The notes below the pieces were generated by a model. That model was given only the letters and a program-made list of their open reading frames with translations. It ran no database searches and was not told the origin of the DNA. From Paraburkholderia ginsengiterrae (GTDB taxonomy: Bacteria > Pseudomonadota > Gammaproteobacteria > Burkholderiales > Burkholderiaceae), in the NCBI RefSeq assembly GCF_001645125.1, contig NZ_LXKA01000044.1:62001-126000 (forward strand): a DNA stretch of 64,000 nt, in the 5' to 3' direction. Made by a program: the position numbers and the translations under genes. Each line of letters starts with the position of its first letter. The stretch's first letter is position 1. This document shows, one piece after another, positions 54,794 through 63,218 of this stretch.

Positions 54794-55288
54794 TCAGCTG
54801 AGACTTTCCTCCTCCGGACCAAATGCCTTGTCAAGACCAAAAGCCTTGTCGAACGAGCCGGGGACCGGCTTGAACGCGACGTTCGCGCGGTTCCATGCGT
54901 TAATGGCCATCACTTCGAACGTGAGGTCCGACAGTTCCTTCTCGGAAAACTGGGCACGCACGTTCTCGTAAATATCATCGGGCACACCATGCTCAGGAAG
55001 CTTGGTCAACACCTCCGCCCAGGCAAGCGCGGCGCGCTCTCGAGCTGTAAAGAGCGTGGACTCGCGCCACGCCACAAGATGATGGATGCGCAGCTCGCGC
55101 TCGCCGCGAATACGCGCTTCCTTCACATGCATATCCAGACAAAATCCACAGCCATTGAGCTGCGATGCGCGGATTAACACGAGGCCACGGATTGACTCTT
55201 CGATTGTGCTCTCCTTCAGTAGCTCGCCAAGCTCAACGAGTTTCTTGACCAATGGCAGTGACTGCTGAAAGTAATTGATGCGCTGCAT
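54794..55288 (-). CDS. Carboxymuconolactone-decarboxylase-fold (AhpD-like) protein
   Basis: A 164-residue helical protein of the CMD/AhpD family, with the catalytic-type motif GCGFCLDMH (Cys47, Cys50, His54), the CxxC-x3-H of AhpD-like peroxidase/decarboxylase-fold proteins. The ATG at 55288 has GGAGAAG nearby. It is downstream of the ECF41-type sigma factor (55476-56357) on the same strand; CMD genes are the typical partners of ECF41 sigma factors. Probably a thiol redox protein. A C-terminal FDKAFGLDKAFG repeat is visible. Confidence 0.85.
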   Translation of the reverse strand: MQRINYFQQSLPLVKKLVELGELLKESTIEESIRGLVLIRASQLNGCGFCLDMHVKEARIRGERELRIHHLVAWRESTLFTARERAALAWAEVLTKLPEHGVPDDIYENVRAQFSEKELSDLTFEVMAINAWNRANVAFKPVPGSFDKAFGLDKAFGPEEESLS

Positions 55289-55475
55289 GAAAACTTCTCC
55301 GGCCAACGATATGCGAACACCCGGATATGCAGGTGCGACTGGCGGCAATGAGCCGCATGAACTTATCGTAGATGCGTGCGGTGTATCACGGTAGATACGT
55401 GTGCGAACTCACAGTGTTGTCCTCGATGCACCAATTGCCGGACCTACGTCACCCGCCGAGTGGAGTGATTGGTGT

Positions 55476-56357
55476 TCAGCCCTTCAGAAGTGCCGCGGCG
55501 ATGCGTGCAAGCTTGTCTGGGTTGCGCTGTACATGGATATGGACCATGTGCGCACCGTCCGTTTCGAACGATGTTGCCGATTCGAGTTTGTCTTCAATAA
55601 AACGCAGCAGAGCCCATTGACCGTTTAGCATCACCAATTTGACGCACTGTCTTCCGCGATAACGTAGCGACCACGCATAGAACAGTTGTGCGATACGCCG
55701 ACCGCCCGCCATCGGTCTCGGCAAGCTAGGGACCCTACCACCGCCGTCCCCAACCAGCATTGCGTCTTCAGCCAGCAACGCGTTGATTGCGGGAAAGTCG
55801 CCTCGCTCCATTGCCTGGACGAACATACGAAGTAAGTGAAGATGCGTCTCGTGTGGTACCACTTGACGTGGCCGTTCGTCTCGTAGCTGCGCCTTCGCAC
55901 GGCTTACCAGTTTGCGGCAAGCCGTCTCCGTCTTGCCGATCGCTCGTGCGACCTCATCATAGTCCGTATCGAATATCTCGCGCAGCAGGAATGCTGCCCG
56001 TGCTTCCGGCGTAAGCCGCTCGAGCAGCATCAAGAAGGCCACTGAAACATCATCGGAACGCTCCACGGCACCCTCTGGCGTCGCTCCGAATTCCGTCATT
56101 TGAGGTTCTGGCACCCATATGCTCGCGTAGCGTTCGCGTTGAATTTTCGCCTCACGCAGACGGTCAATCGAGATTCTCGTCGTAACCGAGACGAGCCACG
56201 CCTCTGGGTTATCGATTGCTTCACGGGCTGTCGTATGCCAACGCAACCAAACGTCCTGCACGATATCTTCCGCCTCGGCAACGGACCCTAGCATTCGATA
56301 TGCAATTTTATGCAATCGCGGGCGAAGACAATTAAACGTACCTGCATCGTCGTCCAT
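55476..56357 (-). CDS. sigJ: ECF41-type sigma factor (SigJ-like)
   Basis: A 293-residue sigma factor with sigma2 (RPRLHKIAYRMLGSVAEAEDIVQDVWLRW) and sigma4 (TPEARAAFLLREIFDTDYDEVARAIG) followed by a SnoaL-like C-terminal domain. The ECF41 hallmarks VPEP (linker), DGGGR and NPDKL (near the end) are present; in characterised ECF41 proteins the C-terminal domain acts as a fused anti-sigma/activator. GGAAGG lies eight bases before the ATG. It lies between a DedA-rhodanese fusion and a CMD gene, and a second CMD gene lies upstream. Confidence 0.88.
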   Translation of the reverse strand: MDDDAGTFNCLRPRLHKIAYRMLGSVAEAEDIVQDVWLRWHTTAREAIDNPEAWLVSVTTRISIDRLREAKIQRERYASIWVPEPQMTEFGATPEGAVERSDDVSVAFLMLLERLTPEARAAFLLREIFDTDYDEVARAIGKTETACRKLVSRAKAQLRDERPRQVVPHETHLHLLRMFVQAMERGDFPAINALLAEDAMLVGDGGGRVPSLPRPMAGGRRIAQLFYAWSLRYRGRQCVKLVMLNGQWALLRFIEDKLESATSFETDGAHMVHIHVQRNPDKLARIAAALLKG

Positions 56358-56387
56358 GAATAGACCTTCCCTCGTCGACGCTGCCAA

Positions 56388-57392
56388 TTAATGTGCGAAG
56401 AACTGCATCCCTTCTCCACTTGCGGCAGCGTGATTCGCCGCTACCGCCGGATCGACGCCGAAGCCTGCCGCGCGCCATGCACCGATGCCACCAGAAAGCG
56501 GCAATGCAAGCTTGACGCCAGCCTGTCGCAACCGCTTGGCCATCCAGGCCGCAGACACGTCATTCGGGCATGAACAATAGATAACGAGTGTCCGATTCGT
56601 CCCATAATGCTCGACAATCTGCTGTATGTTCCGTTCGTCGGCAAGCACTGCGCCAGGAACGACAAATGGATCGAGTATTCTTCGCTCGGCTGAGCGGATA
56701 TCGAACACGACAGGCCGCGAACTGCTCGCCAGCAGGGCATGCAACTCGCCCACGCTAATTCGCACCTTCTCGAGCGCTTTTTCCAACAGAACTCTCCGGC
56801 AACACCGATACAAAACGTAAAGCACTAGAGCGATGCCAATCGCAATCAAGGTACTCCAGCCAAAATGGGCGATCAGTGAGAAAACCACGTCGATCTGTGA
56901 CGCAAATGTCGCACCGATAGCCAACCCTACTGACGCCCATAGCGCAACGCCGGCACAATCGCACAAGATAAAGGACCGCAACCTTACAGCCATTGCACCG
57001 CACAGCGGCACGGCAACGAGCGACAGACCGGGCAAGAACCGCGCAACGAGCAGCACGCGGACTCCCCAGCGTCCAAAGAACCGTTCTGTCTTCCTGACGC
57101 ACGTGTCACGCGACAACGACAATTTGCAAACAATATGAAGAGTGCTTTCGCCGTACCGCTTACCGCCTTGAAACCAGACCATGTCGCCTGGAACCCCGCC
57201 AATCGTAGCGGCGCCTACTGTCGTTGCGAAATGCACCAACGTAAGCGACGAGCCATGTGTGGTAAGTGCGATGCCTGCGCCAACCGTAATCAATGTCGGT
57301 ATAGCAGGCAATGGCAGACCAAGCGAAGAACCAACCACATTCAGGAATACGACCAACATTCCGTACCGCGCAATCATTTCATGCGACAACAT
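56388..57392 (-). CDS. DedA-family membrane protein fused to a rhodanese domain
   Basis: A 334-residue protein. The first 200 residues form a DedA/VTT membrane domain (VGAATIGGVPGDMVWFQGGKRYG, FFGRWGVRVLLVARFLPGLSLVAVPLCG) and residues about 215-310 a rhodanese domain (PVVFDIRSAERR, active-site loop VIYCSCPND with the Cys in place). This arrangement is also known in other proteobacteria. It may couple membrane transport or redox quality control with sulfur transfer. It starts 43 bases downstream of the CMD gene and precedes the sigma factor by 30 bases. Confidence 0.85.
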   Translation of the reverse strand: MLSHEMIARYGMLVVFLNVVGSSLGLPLPAIPTLITVGAGIALTTHGSSLTLVHFATTVGAATIGGVPGDMVWFQGGKRYGESTLHIVCKLSLSRDTCVRKTERFFGRWGVRVLLVARFLPGLSLVAVPLCGAMAVRLRSFILCDCAGVALWASVGLAIGATFASQIDVVFSLIAHFGWSTLIAIGIALVLYVLYRCCRRVLLEKALEKVRISVGELHALLASSSRPVVFDIRSAERRILDPFVVPGAVLADERNIQQIVEHYGTNRTLVIYCSCPNDVSAAWMAKRLRQAGVKLALPLSGGIGAWRAAGFGVDPAVAANHAAASGEGMQFFAH

Positions 57393-57435
57393 GATGCTCT
57401 CCTGCTGGATTACGTGTAACCATCATGAAGATCGT

Positions 57436-57993
57436 TCATCGCTTCTCCCGAATCGAACTGACCGACACAGAGTCAGCACTGGTCGGCATCCCAACGGTGC
57501 AGCAACGAAGAACGTCATCGCCCGACCACAATTCATTGCCATTCCAGTACATAAACAAAGCGGCGATCTGTGCGTCGCTAAAGTAGTCTTGCAAGGCCAG
57601 CCACACCGCGTCCGGAACGGACAGCCGGAATACACCCGCAAGATGTTCCGCCCAGGACAGCACCGCTTCCTCACACGGAGAGAACACACCAGACCGGCGC
57701 CATGCTCCGACATGTTCCTCCTTCGCCATCGAAACCCCTACGGAACGGGCGCGGCACAGATAATGCCGGACGCACAGAAGACAGCCGTTGATCTGCGAGG
57801 CGCGCAAATCAAGAAGCGCGATGAGGTGCTCGTCAAGCGTGCTGCTTGCCCCTGCTTCGAAACACGCTACATTCACCAACGCCGCTGCGTGAGGAATCAG
57901 CCGAGCGAAGTCCTTATACGCCCGACATGAAGTGTATGAAGTTACCCTCTCGTACGCTTCACCGAATCTGACCGTTTCCATTCTGACTCGCAT
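57436..57993 (-). CDS. Second CMD-fold protein, altered CxxC motif
   Basis: A 185-residue member of the same CMD/AhpD family as 54794-55288, with GCLLCVRHYLC (Cys71, Cys74, His77): the CxxC is intact but the His is one residue closer than in the usual CxxCx3H. The family core starts near METVRF. I set the start at 57993; an upstream GTG (58038) or TTG (58056) cannot be ruled out. First gene of a minus-strand unit with the DedA-rhodanese protein and the sigma factor. Confidence 0.75.
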   Translation of the reverse strand: MRVRMETVRFGEAYERVTSYTSCRAYKDFARLIPHAAALVNVACFEAGASSTLDEHLIALLDLRASQINGCLLCVRHYLCRARSVGVSMAKEEHVGAWRRSGVFSPCEEAVLSWAEHLAGVFRLSVPDAVWLALQDYFSDAQIAALFMYWNGNELWSGDDVLRCCTVGMPTSADSVSVSSIREKR

Positions 57994-58089
57994 TAGCTCG
58001 GCGTTATGTGGTGGTCGAGGCAAGGATGATTGATTCACGTTTCCCTGACCAACCAAAATAGAATGACCCGTGGTGAGATTCTTTATGCG

Positions 58090-59361
58090 CTACTTCGCGC
58101 CCATCAGTTTTCCCTCTGACGCTCCTTTGGATTGCTGACTAGCATCTTTGTCCGGATCGTCCGTTTCGCTAAGCTCCTGCCGATAGCGGTGAACGTCCCG
58201 GGTAACGAAGCCAATCTCCCGGCTGGGAATATCGAACCATTCCGGGTGTTCAAACGAACGTCGGATATCCTCGAGGCCGCTCTCCCAATGCTCGCGCATC
58301 GTAGCTTTGCTGAACTCATAGTCCTTGTAATGTCCCTCGAATGTCTTGTTCTTGTAGATCAGGTGGACGACGTTTACAGCGCTCCCGTCCGCAACTTTCC
58401 GTGCCTCGCGAATTAACGGGTGGACGAACTGGATCTTTTCAGGAATGTGCTCGAGCAGCACCTTTATCATTTGCGCGTGTTTTTGCCTCTGTGACATGAA
58501 GGCAGTGATCGCCCTGGTACGGCTCGAATACTGAATATCTTTGGTTCGTTCACTGACGTCCAGAAGATCGCCTGGCAGTTTGCCTCGCGAACTCCACAGA
58601 TCAACCTGGAAAACGAGCGTGTCCTTATGCTGACTCTCTCTGATAATCTCAGTAAGTGGAGTATTTGAAACCAGCCCGCCGTCCCAGTAGAACTCTCCAT
58701 CGATCTCGACAGCTGGAAAACCTGGCGGCAGAGCACCCGATGCAATGAAATGCTCCGGAGCCAGCCGCATTGTCGAATTGTCGAAGTAGACGAGATTTCC
58801 CGTTCGCACATTGACTGCCCCAACGGACACACGAATGTCTCCGTTATTAACGCGATCGAAGTTTGCATACTTCAGGAGCGTTTCGCGTAATGCCGAGGTG
58901 TCGTAGTAGCTGACCTGATCGGGGCGTTCTTTTCCGTGCGTCGCGAATGACAATTGCATGCGTGGGGAAAAAAATCCTTCCTGACCTTCCAGCAAGGTAC
59001 GCGTTGCAGACCATGCGCTCAACCATTTGCGCCCGATGTCTTCCACCTCAGGCCAAACCGGAATGCCCGCAGCAGTTTGCGAGAAGAAGGTCGCCGGCTG
59101 ACTGATCGTATTCCAGAAGCCGCGCAGCGCATCGACACGGTCCGCAGGCGCGTTGCCTGCGATAATCGCCGTGTTCAATGCACCGATGGATATCCCGGAA
59201 ATGCGGGTCGGTTCGATACCAGACTCTGCCAGCCCCTCATATACACCGGCCTGATATGAGCCCAACGCCCCTCCCCCCTGGAGCACTAATCCGATTTCGT
59301 CATATGAGGGGAGCTTCAGGTGCTGGGGCTTCTGCAGCTTGTTACGCCGGCTCGCATTCAT
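58090..59361 (-). CDS. Patatin-like phospholipase
   Basis: A 423-residue serine hydrolase: oxyanion loop GLVLQGGGALGSYQAGV, nucleophile elbow GISIGALN (GxSxG) and the catalytic Asp in YWDGGLVSNTPL, followed by a C-terminal DUF3734-like domain. In Burkholderia and Ralstonia such genes lie with bdhA and adc and have been linked to polyhydroxybutyrate or lipid turnover. AAGGAG lies six bases before the ATG at 59361. It follows the dehydrogenase by ten bases. Confidence 0.9.
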   Translation of the reverse strand: MNASRRNKLQKPQHLKLPSYDEIGLVLQGGGALGSYQAGVYEGLAESGIEPTRISGISIGALNTAIIAGNAPADRVDALRGFWNTISQPATFFSQTAAGIPVWPEVEDIGRKWLSAWSATRTLLEGQEGFFSPRMQLSFATHGKERPDQVSYYDTSALRETLLKYANFDRVNNGDIRVSVGAVNVRTGNLVYFDNSTMRLAPEHFIASGALPPGFPAVEIDGEFYWDGGLVSNTPLTEIIRESQHKDTLVFQVDLWSSRGKLPGDLLDVSERTKDIQYSSRTRAITAFMSQRQKHAQMIKVLLEHIPEKIQFVHPLIREARKVADGSAVNVVHLIYKNKTFEGHYKDYEFSKATMREHWESGLEDIRRSFEHPEWFDIPSREIGFVTRDVHRYRQELSETDDPDKDASQQSKGASEGKLMGAK

Positions 59362-59371
59362 TCTCGTCTCC

Positions 59372-60154
59372 TTACTGCATGAACCAGCCATGGCTGACTA
59401 CGACGGATTGCCCGGTAAGCGCACTCGACTCGAAGCCTGCCAGGAATGCAACCGTGTTGGCAACGTCCGCAACCGAAGTGAATTCGCCATTGACGGTGTC
59501 CTTCAACATCACATCTTTCACAACCGCCTGCTCGGAAATTCCCAATGCTTTCGCCTGCTCGGGGATCTGTTTGTCAACCAGTGGCGTTCTGACGAATCCC
59601 GGACATACGACATTTGCCCGCACACCACGCGGACCGCCTTCCTTCGCGACAACACGGGCGAGGCCGAGAAGCCCGTGTTTGGCCGTCACATAGGCTGACT
59701 TGAGTTGCGACGCTTCGTGCGAGTGAACGGAGCCCATGTAGATCACCGCTCCACCTTTATTGGACGCGTACATATACTTGAGAGCGGCCTTGGTAGTGAG
59801 AAACGCACCGTCGAGATGAATTGCCAGCATCCTCTTCCAGTCCGCGAATGCATAATCTTCGATCCGGTTGACGATCTGAATGCCCGCATTCGAAACGAGA
59901 ACGTCGATACCTCCTAGCCGGCTCACCGTTTCGGCGACACCTGCGTTGACTGTTTCTTCGCTGGTCACGTCCATCGCGACGGCAATTGCATTGCCACCGG
60001 CGGCGACGATATCTTCTGCGACCCTCTGGGCATTCGCCAGATTCAGATCTGCAATCACGACCATTGCGCCGTCTGTTGCGAGCTTGCGCGCACACTGTTC
60101 ACCGATGCCGCTTGCCGCACCCGTAACAAGCGCGACCTTATCATTGAGTGACAT
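59372..60154 (-). CDS. bdhA: 3-hydroxybutyrate dehydrogenase (SDR)
   Basis: A 260-residue classical [11 protein letters not shown] nucleotide loop, NAG, catalytic Ser of [11 protein letters not shown], and [11 protein letters not shown] (Tyr-x3-Lys). The sequence [24 protein letters not shown] is typical of D-3-hydroxybutyrate dehydrogenases, which interconvert 3-hydroxybutyrate and acetoacetate with NAD. Its position with acetoacetate decarboxylase supports this. It is 17 bases downstream of adc. Confidence 0.9.
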   Translation of the reverse strand: MSLNDKVALVTGAASGIGEQCARKLATDGAMVVIADLNLANAQRVAEDIVAAGGNAIAVAMDVTSEETVNAGVAETVSRLGGIDVLVSNAGIQIVNRIEDYAFADWKRMLAIHLDGAFLTTKAALKYMYASNKGGAVIYMGSVHSHEASQLKSAYVTAKHGLLGLARVVAKEGGPRGVRANVVCPGFVRTPLVDKQIPEQAKALGISEQAVVKDVMLKDTVNGEFTSVADVANTVAFLAGFESSALTGQSVVVSHGWFMQ

Positions 60155-60171
60155 AACCTCTCCGTATTGGC

Positions 60172-60951
60172 TTACTGGTTAACTGCGAGTTTCAACGACT
60201 CGGCCGAAACGAGGTAGTCATACACCACCTCGCCGACATCGAGTGTGAGATTTGCAATGACGTGACGCGCGCCAATAATCTTGCGAACAGGAAGATCCGC
60301 GACCGATGCAAGAGCGTGCGGATGCAGTTCGAGCGCTGCGGGACCTTCCCACGCCCCGATAACATCTACATCGCGTAGAAAGAAGCGGACCAGTTCGCAG
60401 ATTCTCAAGGAGCCGTCGACATGCGGAATGACTTTGAGAAGGTAATTGGGCGTACCGGCCAGCTTGCGACATTCGGCGGTCGTGTCCAATGCACGATACT
60501 TGTAGCCCATCGTCCCGGTCGCGACACGATGCGTCCCGTAGTCGAGCGTGCCAAGCAGTGTGTCCTTGCCATCGACGCATAGCCTCGGCGAAGCAAGTTT
60601 CTTTGGAAACCCCCAGATTTCCCGTCCACCTGCGATGGGACCTTCATCGTCGAGATACATCGAATGCGTGAAATTGGCGTGATTTCCATCCGAATCCAGA
60701 ACCGAGATGACCTGCCCGCTTTCCGTGTAGTCACCAAATCCCGAAGAATCAGGCATACGAATGAACTCGTAATGAACGATCGCCTTGTTGACCGTTAGTG
60801 GTTCTGGAACGACGGCCTTAAGTGCATCCATATCCGTCTCATACGAGATGATGAAATACTCCCGATTTATGAAACGAAAGGGCGGGCGCGGATAAGCAGG
60901 ATTGTGCACCGGCATCGCAAAAGCGCTCTTGCGGATATCGTCTTCTGTCAT
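60172..60951 (-). CDS. adc: Acetoacetate decarboxylase
   Basis: A 259-residue enzyme that converts acetoacetate to acetone and CO2. The Schiff-base Lys pair ([11 protein letters not shown], Lys117-Lys118) and the following [18 protein letters not shown] are typical. First gene of the operon adc-bdhA-patatin. Together with bdhA it consumes or produces ketone bodies from polyhydroxybutyrate. Confidence 0.92.
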   Translation of the reverse strand: MTEDDIRKSAFAMPVHNPAYPRPPFRFINREYFIISYETDMDALKAVVPEPLTVNKAIVHYEFIRMPDSSGFGDYTESGQVISVLDSDGNHANFTHSMYLDDEGPIAGGREIWGFPKKLASPRLCVDGKDTLLGTLDYGTHRVATGTMGYKYRALDTTAECRKLAGTPNYLLKVIPHVDGSLRICELVRFFLRDVDVIGAWEGPAALELHPHALASVADLPVRKIIGARHVIANLTLDVGEVVYDYLVSAESLKLAVNQ

Positions 60952-61243
60952 GTATCAATTCCCGGTTGATAGGGCGCTGCGTAAGAAGCATCCCAATTTT
61001 TCCTCTGTCGCGGCCAACGAAGTTCGCGCGCGCAACAAGGTGAAGACTGCTATAGGATTTCGCAGGATTCTACGGTGTCGTGTCTTCTATCTTTGTCGCA
61101 GGTAGATTTAGCGGTCACCGTCAAGACATATCGTAGGCTTAGTCTTCGAACTGCAGTAGCCCTGCAGAGGAACTCAGCGTGTTGCCGGGGTAGCAACAAT
61201 CAACGACGCAGGCAGATACGTTCGAATGGTTTGTCATTTTGTA

Positions 61244-62047
61244 CTACTTCGACAAACGCAGCGCTTTCGAAAGCACCATGCCTCGCTGCGGGCTAATCAG
61301 CCATACCGCCGTGATAGCAACGTATAACCGGGAGGTTCTTGTCGTGATATCAGTCGGTTCGTCATCCGTAGGATCGCTATGATCGATCCGGTCGCTGAAA
61401 TAGGGAGGCACCAGATTCCCCATAATGGCAATCGCGAAGTCTCCATTCGCTTCGGCGTACACCTCCGGTGAAAGAATCACGCGTCCGTGAACAGTGGTTT
61501 TCCTATTTTTTTTTGCATCGATTTCAATTATTTCGATATTCTGAATAAACCCCTTGGACCTCGCTTCTGGCGCGACGACAAGTCTTCGACCACTTGGTCC
61601 GCGAATCGTCTTTCGCAGGACGATACCTGCGGGATCGTCGCCGGACAGATCGACGTTTACCGTCAACTGGTGTTTCTCTGCGTTGTACCGTATCCCGTAC
61701 GGGACGGCCACAACAAAAGTCAAATCTCGAGAGAGGTCAGCGCCCATCAAGTCGGAATCGGAGTTCCGTTGACTTGTAGGGCTATGTATCAGACCCAGGA
61801 CACGGTCGCCTAGTGAAGGTGCGCCAGTAGGTGTGCTCCGATTTACCATCCGATCTCGGATAGAAACTGGGTCGTCACCCAAGAAAGGATGCGCTGACGA
61901 AGAATTTGCAACTTCAGAATCTTTAGTTTCCGCCGCACGGGTCACCACTGCCGCATTTGCCTGCGCTCCCGCTTCAGCCAGTATAAATACACATGCGATA
62001 GCGCACGTGGCTTTGGATAAGATTCGTTTTGGTTTTAGATGAAACAC
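61244..62047 (-). CDS. Secreted protein of unknown function
   Basis: A 267-residue protein with a signal peptide (ATCAIACVFILAEAGAQANA), then a polar middle (SDSDLMGADLSRDLTFVVAVPYGIRYN), and a beta-rich region (LRKTIRGPSGRRLVVAPEARS, TTVHGRVILSPEVYAEANGDF). No family recognised. It lies 68 bases downstream of the bestrophin-like gene on the same strand. Lower GC and a different codon pattern from neighbours suggest possible transfer. Confidence 0.6.
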   Translation of the reverse strand: MFHLKPKRILSKATCAIACVFILAEAGAQANAAVVTRAAETKDSEVANSSSAHPFLGDDPVSIRDRMVNRSTPTGAPSLGDRVLGLIHSPTSQRNSDSDLMGADLSRDLTFVVAVPYGIRYNAEKHQLTVNVDLSGDDPAGIVLRKTIRGPSGRRLVVAPEARSKGFIQNIEIIEIDAKKNRKTTVHGRVILSPEVYAEANGDFAIAIMGNLVPPYFSDRIDHSDPTDDEPTDITTRTSRLYVAITAVWLISPQRGMVLSKALRLSK

Positions 62048-62115
62048 GAAAATACTCCTCGCACTCCAGCAGCGGCTCGCGCAAGACCGTTCTGGCTCGA
62101 TTCGGATATTCCAGA

Positions 62116-63123
62116 CTAAAGCACGACGATAGCCGCCTGGTCCGGCATAGGAGGCATTTCGGCATCACCAAGCATGTCCCGCAACTCGCGTTCGATAGTC
62201 CGGCAGAGCATTGAAATCGGCACATCGTTGGCACCCCCTTCAAACGGGTTCTCAGTGCTTTCCCCAACCTGCTCAAGCGAGGTGTACATCCACGAGACCA
62301 TGACGCTAAAAGGGACGACGAGCCAAACCATGTTGCCGTGCATGAGACCCGTTACGCTGTCGTTCAGCTTATTGAATTCCTGCAGTAGGCCAAAAGGAAA
62401 AAGCAGGCAAAAGAACCGCACGAATAGCATATTAATTGTCGCGTACTGGCGCGGGTAAGGAAAGTTCTTGAGCCGCTCAGCGCTACCTTGCAGATCAATC
62501 AACTCCCGGAGTGTCCTTTCCAGTTCCATGTAGAAGCTGCCGTTAATCTTCCCGGAGGCGAGCAACCGGCTGATAGCCGCACCTTGCAAACTTAGAACCT
62601 GCGTGGGTTTGCTTAAACTCGAAAGCACCTGCGTGGCTTCCGTCGATGGCAGATACAAGGGCAGCAGATCCTGAAGCTCAATTTCGCGCTCAGGAATGCT
62701 ATAGAAGCGTTGGTATTCGGCATTGAATGGTTTATCGGTGCTTTCCCAGATTCGCGGTTCCCTGAGCTCATAGCGTAAGGTCGTGAGCCACGCCAAATGG
62801 CGGTGCACCAGTTCTTTTGACACTTGCAGATCTACGGGGAAATCCCGGGCAACAATGCCCCAGAGCCGACTCGCACTCAGGATCGACGTCCAGATATGCT
62901 GCGCTTCCATTGCGCGATTGTATGTCTGGGCGTTTTTGAAGCCCACGATGAACGATGTAGCCGTTCCGAGCAGGACAACGACGGTGAGCGGCACGGATAG
63001 CCAGGTTAGACCCAGCGTTTTATAAAGAAAAACGGGCACCGATCCACAGATGAGAAGCCCGTAGATCTGCCTCCTGGTCCAGAACAGGAACTCGGAGAAT
63101 TTGTATGATTTTCCTAGATGCAT
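62116..63123 (-). CDS. Bestrophin-like ion channel (UPF0187)
   Basis: A 335-residue membrane protein with the bestrophin-family pattern: FLFWTRRQIYGLLICGSVPVFLY, IVGFKNAQTYNRAMEAQHIW and a late VPFSVMVSWMYTSLEQVGESTENPFEGGANDVPIS. The NPFEGGANDVP tail is the conserved UPF0187 motif. Bacterial members form pentameric chloride or cation channels. It seems to be followed by the unknown secreted gene on the same strand. Confidence 0.85.
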   Translation of the reverse strand: MHLGKSYKFSEFLFWTRRQIYGLLICGSVPVFLYKTLGLTWLSVPLTVVVLLGTATSFIVGFKNAQTYNRAMEAQHIWTSILSASRLWGIVARDFPVDLQVSKELVHRHLAWLTTLRYELREPRIWESTDKPFNAEYQRFYSIPEREIELQDLLPLYLPSTEATQVLSSLSKPTQVLSLQGAAISRLLASGKINGSFYMELERTLRELIDLQGSAERLKNFPYPRQYATINMLFVRFFCLLFPFGLLQEFNKLNDSVTGLMHGNMVWLVVPFSVMVSWMYTSLEQVGESTENPFEGGANDVPISMLCRTIERELRDMLGDAEMPPMPDQAAIVVL

Positions 63124-63218
63124 GACGAATATTCGCGCAAGAAAATTACTGGATTTAGCGTGATCAACCTTATTTAAATTTGAACCACTGCGAAGACAAG
63201 CGGCAGGCTACAAAGATC

